Source: Acidobacteriota bacterium
Lineage (GTDB): Bacteria > Acidobacteriota > Terriglobia > UBA7540
Length of the DNA stretch: 11,098 nt
Reading direction: 5' to 3'
Assembly: GCA_021789565.1 (NCBI GenBank)
Contig: JAJYJL010000137.1
Span: 1 to 11,098, forward strand
Both the position numbers and the translations under genes were made by a program. This document shows, piece by piece, positions 1-5,794 of the stretch. The stretch's first letter is position 1, and each line of letters begins with the position of its first letter. Below the pieces are notes generated by a model. It saw only the letters and a program-made list of their open reading frames with translations. It did no database searches and was not told where the DNA came from.

Positions 1-47
1 GATCTACCGCTGTCGCGGCTACCCGGCCTTCCCGCGCGCGATTTTTC

Positions 48-76
48 TTGACAAACGTCGGCTAGTATGATAGCCT
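48..76 (+). promoter_or_regulatory. Possible sigma-70-type promoter before the A-rich repeat block
   Basis: A perfect TTGACA -35 hexamer lies at 48-53. At a 17-bp spacer follows TAGCCT (71-76), only a 3/6 match to the -10 consensus. TATGAT at 66-71 is a better hexamer but sits too close to the -35. GCTA/TAGC flanking the middle makes a small inverted repeat (61-74). If used, the transcript would run into the A-rich repeat block, so it could drive a non-coding RNA. The call rests mainly on the -35 box. Confidence 0.3.
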
Positions 77-212
77 CTTGGCTGGTACGGGATGGGCGGC
101 GGCGGTAGAATTAAGCAGTCTGGGTAGACTTTTAATTTTGCCTTAATCCATTGAAAACAATAGGTCGTAAAGTTTGGCATTACAATTGTGGGACAAAAAA
201 ACACGTTTTTTT

Positions 213-400
213 AAAAACGAACCGGAGAAGTTATTGAAAACACAGGATCGGTTCCAAAAAACGAACCGAAACGAACCTAAAAACGAAGCGGAGAAGTTGT
301 TGAAAACACGTAACTGTGCAAAAAACGAAGCTAAAAACGAACCTACCGATCTTGTTGAAAATAAAGGGCAGCGAAAAAACGAACCGGAAACGAACCGGAG
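213..400. repeat. A-rich degenerate repeat block (AAAACGAAC-type units)
   Basis: The word AAAACGAA followed by CC or GC recurs about eight times, for example at 213-223, 256-267, 268-277, 279-289, 320-330, 332-343 and twice in 374-398. A longer 31-bp unit at 213-243 recurs at 279-309 with only two mismatches, an exact 66-bp offset, and a decayed TTGTTGAAAA copy sits at 353-362. Read on the plus strand, a frame from a TTG at 174 to 416 gives 80 residues dominated by KNEP, KNEA and EKLLKT motifs. It lacks a Shine-Dalgarno sequence and any recognisable fold, so I treat it as translation of a repeat rather than as a gene. A repetitive Lys/Asn/Glu/Pro peptide cannot be excluded, since the 66-bp period keeps the frame. 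Confidence 0.7.
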
Positions 401-515
401 CTTTCCTGGAGGCTAGGGCGTTAGCGGGCCGCGCTCATATCGGGAGCCGGGCCGGATAAAGCGGTTCAGTTTTATGTCGCCCACCCAAAAACAGGGACGG
501 CGGGGACAATTTGAG

Positions 516-563
516 GTAGCGGCGAATTGATTTCGCCTTATGGCGGCGTAAAGCCGCCGCCAC
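516..563. repeat. Nested palindrome, REP-like; possible terminator of the minus-strand cluster
   Basis: Two hairpins lie side by side: GGCGAA/TTCGCC with a 5-base loop (521-537) and an 8-bp GC-rich stem TGGCGGCG/CGCCGCCA with a 6-base loop (541-562). The outer arms also pair: GTAGCGGCG (516-524) matches CGCCGCCAC (555-563) with one mismatch, so the element can fold either as one long arm or as two hairpins. It begins 15 bp past the stop codon of the minus-strand transporter gene, where a transcription end is expected, but no T-run follows on that strand. The architecture resembles repetitive extragenic palindromes. Whether it is repeated elsewhere cannot be seen in one window. Confidence 0.55.
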
Positions 564-577
564 ATCCGGACCTGCCG

Positions 578-1807
578 CTATGCCGAGGCGACGCCGTTTT
601 GTTCGCGGCTGACGTTGATGGAATAGATGAGAAAAGCGCCGATCACGCCGCCGATGGTGACGGCCGCCCATGCGATGTTGTAACTGTGCGTGGCGTCAAA
701 AATCAATCCCGCCACCCACGGCCCGATCCACTGTCCCAGCGAATTGGCCATGATGATAACGGCCAGCAGCTTGCCGAGCGTGGCCAGGCCAAAGCATTCC
801 GCCGTCACCAGAGGAATCAGCATGTAGTCGGCGCCCATGGCAAACCCAAAAACGATGGCAAACGACCAGGCGGCCACGGGAAAGCGGGCAAAGAACAGCA
901 GCGGAATGGCCAGCGCCAGGACCAGGTAAAAAGCGGCCATCACGTTCTTTTTCTGGAAGCGGTCTGCCAGGTAGCCGACAATCACCCGCCCCGCGAGGCC
1001 CGCAAAAAGCAGGCCGCTGGAGATTACAGAAGCCTGGCCCAGAGTGTATTTCTGGTCCTGCAGGAAGAGCACGAATTGCTGGATGACTGTGCCGATGGCC
1101 CCGATCACCAGTGAGCTGCCGATGAGAATCAACCAGAAATTGGCGGAACGCGCCACGCGGCGAAGGTCAAACACCACCGCCGGTGCGGGCAGTTGGGCCG
1201 CGGGAGCTTCCACGCCGTCAGGAGCAAGGCCCATGTCCGCCGGAGCAGACCGCGTGACCCACTGGGCGATGGGAAGGAGCACGACGAGGATGAGGATTCC
1301 CACCACCTCAAAGGCCCGCCGCCAGCCGTAATGCGAGATGAGGAAGTGGACGAGGATGGGCGAAACCGCGCCGCCCACGCCCAGACCCAGGTAGGCATAG
1401 CCCATGGCGCGCCCGCGCGCCGCGCGGAACCAGCGTGCGATGAGCACCTGGTTGGGAATGGGTCCGGTGAGGATGTATCCGAAAACTTCCGCGATGGAAA
1501 GGAGGTAGTACTGCCACAGGTGCGTCATCCATCCCATCAGGATGAGCGGCACGCCTACAAACACCAGACCAAAACGGATGACGGAGCGCGCGCCGCGCCG
1601 GTCAATCAGCGAACCGAGGTAACCCACAAAGGGAGCCACGATCACAAATCCGATCAGAATGCCTTCCGTCACCTGGCTGCGGTTGAACCCCAGGTTCTTC
1701 ACCAGCTCGGGATAGAAGACGGGCAGGCCGTAAAAGACGACTCCCACTGTGAGAAACAGGTTCATGAAAGCCGCGGCAACAACCCACCAGCCATAAAAGA
1801 TGCGCAT
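578..1807 (-). CDS. Major facilitator transporter, OFA (oxalate/formate antiporter-like) type
   Basis: This 409-residue protein has the size and layout of a 12-helix MFS carrier. The N-terminus (MRIFYGWWVV) leads directly into helix 1 and is typical of the OFA and monocarboxylate branch, whose members move small carboxylates. MFS motif A follows helix 2 (G62 to R73, containing D69-R-R-G) and appears again after helix 8 (G278-Y-L-A-D282-R). A central hydrophilic loop rich in Ala and Pro lies at about residues 186-220. I start at the ATG at 1807 rather than at an in-frame start at 1963: the upstream 52 residues are not transporter-like and run through an intergenic repeat, while GAAGGGAAA just before 1807 is a fair ribosome binding site. 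It is the last gene of the minus-strand cluster, 162 bp after the dihydroorotate-dehydrogenase-like gene, so it may import the substrate of that pathway. The substrate is unknown. Confidence 0.9.
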   Translation of the reverse strand: MRIFYGWWVVAAAFMNLFLTVGVVFYGLPVFYPELVKNLGFNRSQVTEGILIGFVIVAPFVGYLGSLIDRRGARSVIRFGLVFVGVPLILMGWMTHLWQYYLLSIAEVFGYILTGPIPNQVLIARWFRAARGRAMGYAYLGLGVGGAVSPILVHFLISHYGWRRAFEVVGILILVVLLPIAQWVTRSAPADMGLAPDGVEAPAAQLPAPAVVFDLRRVARSANFWLILIGSSLVIGAIGTVIQQFVLFLQDQKYTLGQASVISSGLLFAGLAGRVIVGYLADRFQKKNVMAAFYLVLALAIPLLFFARFPVAAWSFAIVFGFAMGADYMLIPLVTAECFGLATLGKLLAVIIMANSLGQWIGPWVAGLIFDATHSYNIAWAAVTIGGVIGAFLIYSINVSREQNGVASA

Positions 1808-1832
1808 TGGTTTTCCCTTCGTTGTGACGATG

Positions 1833-1954
1833 CCCTGTGCTCTGTGATCGTTTGCCGATTTGCGGGCCCAAAACCTTTTCACACAAAGAGCACGGAGACT
1901 CTTTTTGTAAGCTGTGCGAAAACTTGCATGGCACAGAGGGTCACAGAGAAGAAA
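1833..1954. repeat. Intergenic CACAGAG/CACGGAG-type repeat element
   Basis: The 162-bp gap between two minus-strand genes carries degenerate copies of a purine-rich word: CAAAGAGCACGGAGA (about 1884-1898), GCACAGAGGGTCACAGAGAA (1931-1950), and the opposite-strand form CCTGTGCTCTGTGA (1834-1847). The tandem step is about 9-10 bp. Words of this kind (CACAGAGG, CACGGAGA, often next to CCTTTTCAC) are scattered between genes in several bacterial phyla; that is general knowledge, not something tested here. The frames that cross it in several directions are translations of the repeat and not genes. It may affect how much transcript reaches the transporter gene. Confidence 0.6.
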
Positions 1955-1969
1955 CCCGTACAAACTATG

Positions 1970-3277
1970 CTAGCAACGGTCGCCGGCAAATTCCGCATCC
2001 ACATCGGGCCAGTGGTCGCGGCACCACTCCGCCATTTCACTGACGCACATGCCGCTCTTCCACCCGAACTTTGCGCGCAAGTGAAGCAGCCAGGCAATCA
2101 GACCCTCTTCGGGGTGGAACAGCAGCAGGTGCAGGGCCTTCTCCGGCTTGCCACCTGTGTTCATAAAGTATTCGCTGTCCGGCAACTGGAAAACGGTGTG
2201 CATCTGGAAAGTGGAGCAGCCGCGCAGCAGGTATTCCGCGGAGATGCGGCCGGAATGGATGTCGCCGGTGGCGCTGACGGGCAGAATTTCTGTCTTATTG
2301 ACCGACGCAGACCGTGCCGCCAAAAATTTTTCCAGCACGCTCAGGTTGCGGTCACTCAGGTCCGGGCCGCCGTAAGCGACGCCTACTTTGTCCAGATACT
2401 GTTTCTGCGGATCGAAAAGCCGGTTGGCATAGATCAGAAAATCCGCCTGATTTTCGCCCGAGGCTTTGTGGACGGCATCGAGCATACGAAGCTGGAAATC
2501 GTCCTCAAAAAGCGCATTGAACATCTTGAGGCCAACGCGAATTTTTCCGGGATCGACCGCGTGGATCAGGGCCGGGACCTTCGCAAGCCACTCCAGGATT
2601 TTTGCCTGCTGCGCTGCGCGCCCCGAGCCTGCCAGCGTGGGGCTGAAATCCTTTTCGACCGGCATGGCAAGTTGAGGCCGGTGCTTCTTCCACGGCTCCA
2701 GCAGAAGGTTGGTAGTGAAAAGGTACTCATCCTCTTTCCAGAAGTCTTCCTGGGGCGTGGGCAGGTGATACTTGACGGAAGGAACGATCAGCATATCGGA
2801 CCCGGCGCCGATGGTGAGCGCCTGGTCGAAGAAATCCCGGTAGGCCTCCAGGGTGTTATACCATCCGCGGCCCTTCCAGGTGACCGTCCAGCCTTCTTCG
2901 CCGCCGCGCCCGCGGATGCGTTCCACGGTCATCCGCGTTTCGGGGATGGCCCACTCCCACATGCTCTGCTCGCCGTGGCTGTCCTGGGCGATGACGGTTT
3001 TGAGGATGACAAAACCGAGGCCCGCGCCGGCATCCTTTTCCACCTGGTGAGCAGCCAGCGAGAGCTGTCCGGAAGCCTTGCCGAAAGGGTTCTTGACGGG
3101 CAGGCCGCCGTATTCGCTTTTGAGGTCGATGCCGTAAGTGGAAAGGACTCGGGACTCGATCGGCCGGGGAAGGCCGTCCCGGAAATTGTCAAAATCTTTT
3201 TGAAGGTGAGCGGAATCCTGCTGGCTGAGTTGCGGCTTGCCGCGAAGCCGGACTCGCGGCGGGAAATATTCCTCCAT
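1970..3277 (-). CDS. Dihydroorotate dehydrogenase-like TIM-barrel flavoprotein
   Basis: The 435-residue product shows the ordered landmarks of the dihydroorotate/dihydropyrimidine dehydrogenase barrel. These are KNPFGKASG (62-70, the usual NPFG-ASG segment near FMN), GFVILKTV (88-95) with the conserved Lys93, a second lysine at K251 in VGLKMFN, ANRLF around N285, GGPDLS (303-308), and SATGDIHSG (335-343) followed by LLRGCSTFQMHT at the phosphate-binding end. It is longer than pyrimidine-pathway PyrD (about 300-340 residues), with extra sequence in the middle (about 100-220) and at the C-terminus. It lacks a cysteine cluster for an iron-sulfur centre. The reaction is likely a flavin-dependent redox step on a cyclic or carboxylated substrate; pyrimidine synthesis is not supported by the neighbours. 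The ATG at 3277 is preferred; a TTG at 3283 would add two residues, and AAAGGA upstream can serve either. It lies 7 bp after the aldolase gene and so is translationally coupled. Confidence 0.72.
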   Translation of the reverse strand: MEEYFPPRVRLRGKPQLSQQDSAHLQKDFDNFRDGLPRPIESRVLSTYGIDLKSEYGGLPVKNPFGKASGQLSLAAHQVEKDAGAGLGFVILKTVIAQDSHGEQSMWEWAIPETRMTVERIRGRGGEEGWTVTWKGRGWYNTLEAYRDFFDQALTIGAGSDMLIVPSVKYHLPTPQEDFWKEDEYLFTTNLLLEPWKKHRPQLAMPVEKDFSPTLAGSGRAAQQAKILEWLAKVPALIHAVDPGKIRVGLKMFNALFEDDFQLRMLDAVHKASGENQADFLIYANRLFDPQKQYLDKVGVAYGGPDLSDRNLSVLEKFLAARSASVNKTEILPVSATGDIHSGRISAEYLLRGCSTFQMHTVFQLPDSEYFMNTGGKPEKALHLLLFHPEEGLIAWLLHLRAKFGWKSGMCVSEMAEWCRDHWPDVDAEFAGDRC

Positions 3278-3284
3278 GAACAAT

Positions 3285-4292
3285 TCAATCCTTTGCGCCT
3301 TTTTGATTATCCAATTCGCCGATGGCTGCGAGCGTTTCCCCGATTTTCATGAATTCGCTCTCCGGCAGCTCAGGCCCCCAGGGATCGTGCGTGGACTCTC
3401 GCCCGATTACGCCCAGATGGACCAGCGTCCAGAGCATTCTGCGGATGTAGCCCTCCATGGGCGGAATGAACAGCACCTGAGACAGCCGGTCAACCGCGCC
3501 GGAAAGGTCAAGAAATTCCACGGCATGTCCCCGGAAATAGGCGTCCATCATGTTGTATTGCAGTTCGGTGCAGGCTGCGCCCATGCCGATCAGGGCCGCC
3601 TGAGCGCCAGCCATCAGGCTGTAACCAAGGAAGCGGTCCTCGCCGGTGATCAGGACCTTCTCGGGATACTCTTCGGCCAGCAGGTTGGCCACGCTCTGGT
3701 AGGTCATCACACTGTCGAGCGTGGCGAGCTTGATGCCTACCACCTCCGGCAACGCAAAGAGTCTGCGAAGAAGCCCCGGAGAATACGAAATCCCGCCCGC
3801 GGCCTCATACAGGTAAAACAAAATCAGGGGCGCGTGGAGCGAGGCCAGCTTCCAGTGATAGTCAACCACCAGTTTGTCGAGTTCGCCCTCCGCGGCGATC
3901 TTGCGAAGCGGCGAGGGCGCATAAGCGAGAAAGGCATGGGCGCCGTGTTCGAGGGCGTCGTTAGCCATTTCGAGCGCAGAATCGACGTAGGCCTCGAACG
4001 AGGCGGCCCCCGCGTGAGGGCCTCCGACGCCGGCAATAATCAACTTGTCAGGGCCGAGCCCCTGCGCCCAGGCGTGGAGGACCTGAAGGCGCTGCTCGCG
4101 GCTCAGGTGCAATCCGCGGCCCGTGTGGGCCCACAAGGCGACGCCCGCTATGGGCTGTTGCCGCATGTAAGCAATGTATTTTTCCTGGGCGGCGGAATCG
4201 ATCCGGCCGTTGGAGGTCATCGGCACGGGAGCCGCGGGGACGAGGCCATGCCAGAGGCGGCGGCCGCATTCTTCAGCCGTCAGCGGCGTCAT
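3285..4292 (-). CDS. DapA/NanA-family (dihydrodipicolinate synthase-like) lyase or aldolase
   Basis: This 335-residue protein belongs to the class I aldolase superfamily that includes dihydrodipicolinate synthase, N-acetylneuraminate lyase and 2-keto-3-deoxy sugar-acid aldolases. The Schiff-base lysine is K188 in VVGIKLA, and Tyr160 stands exactly 28 residues before it, the same spacing as Tyr133-Lys161 of E. coli DapA. The usual GTTGE loop is altered to AHTGR (55-59), so the first of the two threonines is replaced by His56. This argues against a true lysine-pathway DapA and for a different keto-acid substrate. The protein is about 35-40 residues longer than typical family members, mostly at the C-terminus. 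Its ATG overlaps the stop of the upstream enolase-superfamily gene by 4 bp (ATGA), and the next gene starts 7 bp after its TGA. It probably cleaves or condenses a 2-keto acid in the same catabolic route; the direction is unknown. Confidence 0.87.
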   Translation of the reverse strand: MTPLTAEECGRRLWHGLVPAAPVPMTSNGRIDSAAQEKYIAYMRQQPIAGVALWAHTGRGLHLSREQRLQVLHAWAQGLGPDKLIIAGVGGPHAGAASFEAYVDSALEMANDALEHGAHAFLAYAPSPLRKIAAEGELDKLVVDYHWKLASLHAPLILFYLYEAAGGISYSPGLLRRLFALPEVVGIKLATLDSVMTYQSVANLLAEEYPEKVLITGEDRFLGYSLMAGAQAALIGMGAACTELQYNMMDAYFRGHAVEFLDLSGAVDRLSQVLFIPPMEGYIRRMLWTLVHLGVIGRESTHDPWGPELPESEFMKIGETLAAIGELDNQKGAKD

Positions 4293-5416
4293 GGCTGGAA
4301 CTCCTCAAAGCGGATACGGTATCGCTCGACTTTATCCATGTCGACCTTGTAGCCCATGCCCGGTCCCTCGGGCAGATGGATGAAACCTTCTTCCGAGATT
4401 TCAATGGGAGGCATAATGATATCATCCTTGAACCAGCGTGCAGAAGCTTCAACGTCCGTGGGGAATCTGAAATTTTCGAGCGTCGCCAAGTGCAACGCCT
4501 GCGCTGACGCCACCCCGAGTTCCGGCATGGTTCCCATCCAGCAGGGAATTCCGGCCGCCTGCGCCGCGTCATGCGCCTGCTTTGCGGGAGCCAATCCTCC
4601 CATGCGCTGCACTTTGATGTTGATGATTTTTGCGCTCCCCAGGCGGATGGCCGTAGCAAGCGATTCCAGGTCTTCAGCGGATTCGTCAATGCAGATGGGC
4701 GTTTGCAGTCGGCGCTGAAGTTCCGCATGTTCGGCCAGCGCCTTGCGTCCCAGAGGCTGCTCAATCATCATCAGGCCATGGCCGTCCAATTCTTCAAAAA
4801 TGCGGGCATCCTCGATGCGATAGGCCGCGTTGGCGTCCACCATCAGGGGAATGTTTCCAAAGCGCTTGCGAACGGCCCGCACCAGTTCCACGTCGTGCCC
4901 TGGCATGATCTTGATCTTGATGCGGCGATAACCGTGGCGCAGAAAGGTATCCACGCGAGCGAGCAGTTGGTCGAGTGAGGGCATCAGCCCGATGGCGGCG
5001 CCGGAAGGGATCGGCCTCCTGCTGCCGCCCAGCACCTGGTAGAGGGGCGTGGAAGCCTGGTTGGCCCAAAAATCCCAGACTGCTCCTTCCACCCCCGCCT
5101 TGGCAAAGGGCTCGCCGGGGAACTGGGTGAGCCACTCGCAGCAGCACCTGGCTTCGGGAATCGGCTGCGTCAGCAAACCCGGAACGGCCTTGTTGCGCAG
5201 GAATTCCCAGGTTGAGTCCGGCGTTTCGGCGGAATAGAATGCGCCGCCCATGGGCGAGGCTTCTCCCCAGCCGGTGCTTCCGGAGGCTCCTTGTATTTCC
5301 ACCAGGATAGCGTCTTTGACGGACACTTCGCCGTTCGAGATTATAAACGGTTCGTGCAACGGCACCTGCACCCAGTGCAGGCGAATCGCCGAGAGATGGT
5401 TTGCTTTCGACATCAT
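4289..5416 (-). CDS. Enolase-superfamily enzyme, NSAR/OSBS/muconate cycloisomerase-like
   Basis: The 375-residue protein has the complete catalytic set of the muconate-lactonizing subgroup. It has the KxK pair K167/K169, metal ligands D194 (VDAN), E219 (IEQP) and D244 (IDES) spaced 25 residues apart, and the opposite-face acid/base K268 (NIKVQRMGG). The N-terminal capping domain (about 10-130) closely resembles N-succinylamino acid racemase and o-succinylbenzoate synthase, with GWGE at 49-52. The usual GGM-x-E segment of that family is changed to MGTMPE (294-299), near the substrate pocket. These enzymes abstract the proton alpha to a carboxylate and then racemize, dehydrate or cycloisomerize. 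Menaquinone synthesis (menC) is possible by sequence, but the neighbours are not men genes. It is first in the minus-strand cluster, and a -10-like box ends only 12 bp before the start. ATG at 5416 and 5413 are both possible starts; a weak GGGA precedes them. Confidence 0.88.
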   Translation of the reverse strand: MMSKANHLSAIRLHWVQVPLHEPFIISNGEVSVKDAILVEIQGASGSTGWGEASPMGGAFYSAETPDSTWEFLRNKAVPGLLTQPIPEARCCCEWLTQFPGEPFAKAGVEGAVWDFWANQASTPLYQVLGGSRRPIPSGAAIGLMPSLDQLLARVDTFLRHGYRRIKIKIMPGHDVELVRAVRKRFGNIPLMVDANAAYRIEDARIFEELDGHGLMMIEQPLGRKALAEHAELQRRLQTPICIDESAEDLESLATAIRLGSAKIINIKVQRMGGLAPAKQAHDAAQAAGIPCWMGTMPELGVASAQALHLATLENFRFPTDVEASARWFKDDIIMPPIEISEEGFIHLPEGPGMGYKVDMDKVERYRIRFEEFQP

Positions 5417-5428
5417 CGGATCCCAAGC

Positions 5429-5458
5429 AATCTATTCTGCCCGGAGCCGCGAAGTCAA
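5429..5458 (-). promoter_or_regulatory. Putative promoter of the minus-strand catabolic cluster
   Basis: On the minus strand TTGACT (5453-5458, 5/6 to the -35 consensus) is followed after 18 bp by TAGATT (5429-5434, 4/6 to the -10 consensus). Transcription would begin near 5422, only about 6-9 bases before the ATG codons at 5416 and 5413, which predicts a nearly leaderless mRNA for the enolase-superfamily gene. Confidence 0.45.
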
Positions 5459-5618
5459 TCAATTATTGAAGATACATGCGGCCCGTCGTGGAAGGGTAGG
5501 TGTGGCGGCCATTCTGCGATTTAGGGCAATATCTTTTGCTTGTGACCTTTTTGTGATGAAATAAGGGGCTTGCCGAACGCTCCGGGCAAAGTGAGGGAAG
5601 CGGAAACAGAATGATGTG

Positions 5619-5654
5619 TGTGAATTATCACGTACCAATGTGACGCCCATCACA
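5619..5654. promoter_or_regulatory. Tandem CRP/FNR-type operator palindromes
   Basis: TGTGA-CGCCCA-TCACA at 5639-5654 is a perfect match to the 16-bp CRP consensus core TGTGA-N6-TCACA. A second palindrome, TGTGA-ATTA-TCACG, lies at 5619-5632 with a 4-bp instead of 6-bp centre. The two centres are 21 bp apart, two turns of the helix, so bound proteins would sit on the same face. GAGAAT at 5676-5681 (4/6 to a -10 box) is about where a -10 would fall if the perfect site were centred at -41.5. The pair is closer to the transhydrogenase operon (140 bp to its ATG) than to the catabolic cluster (223 bp), but could affect both. Regulator identity is inferred from the motif only. Confidence 0.55.
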
Positions 5655-5794
5655 CCATTGAAGACGAAAAAAGTAGAGAATCTGTCCCCTGGGCCATTCA
5701 GCGAAATCACCAAATGGACCGACAGGGATTTCCTGATGGCAGGTCGGATCTGAACCTGACGGGAGCTGGGAAAGGGAAAAGGAGAGGAGTTGTC

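Larger units (their letters stand above)
1..577. other. Gene-poor, repeat-filled intergenic segment
   Basis: I find no credible protein gene here. From left to right it holds a possible promoter (48-76), a weak hairpin (117-130, stem AGTCT/AGACT) followed by a T-rich run, an A-rich repeat block (213-400), an unstructured GC-rich stretch (401-515) and a nested palindrome (516-563). The A-rich block stands out against the GC-rich surroundings. The whole segment looks like stacked intergenic repeats downstream of the transporter gene. The missing left neighbour may extend into the first bases, but no open frame supports that. Confidence 0.6.
5417..5794. other. Divergent intergenic control region
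   Basis: These 378 bp separate the minus-strand catabolic cluster from the plus-strand transhydrogenase operon. They hold a likely minus-strand promoter (5429-5458), two TGTGA words in direct repeat (5541-5545 and 5552-5556), a short TTGCC/GGCAA inverted repeat (about 5570-5589), and two GTGA...TCAC palindromes (5619-5654). No convincing protein gene is present. An in-frame upstream start of the transhydrogenase frame at 5714 is rejected in favour of 5795. Confidence 0.7.

Noticed and set aside
117..140. Intrinsic terminator AGTCT-GGGT-AGACT followed by a T-rich run
   Set aside because: The 5-bp stem has only two G-C pairs, and no gene ends upstream in the window; noted but not called.
213..400. 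CRISPR array
   Set aside because: Copies differ in length and spacing, units run into one another, and there are no uniform spacers or nearby cas genes.
174..416. 80-codon frame from a TTG start as a real gene
   Set aside because: There is no ribosome binding site, the peptide is translation of a degenerate DNA repeat, and no domain is visible; kept as a repeat with the peptide noted as a possibility.
1808..1963. N-terminal extension of the transporter from an upstream start at 1963
   Set aside because: It translates the CACAGAG repeat into a cysteine-rich leader with no role in MFS proteins; the ATG at 1807 fits the family and has a ribosome site.
1193..3352. 719-codon open frame on the plus strand
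   Set aside because: It lies antisense to the transporter and dihydroorotate-dehydrogenase-like genes, both with clear family motifs. Its translation is rich in His, Gln, Arg and Asp without any fold, typical of the shadow of a GC-rich gene.
3237..4352. 371-codon open frame on the plus strand
   Set aside because: It is antisense to the well-supported Schiff-base lyase and shows no family motif.
4289..5416. Assignment as menC (o-succinylbenzoate synthase)
   Set aside because: Motifs cannot separate OSBS from racemase or epimerase members, and the neighbours are not menaquinone genes.
5714..5794. N-terminal extension of PntAA from an ATG at 5714
   Set aside because: The 27 extra residues are not family-like and the ATG at 5795 has a strong Shine-Dalgarno and the canonical N-terminus.
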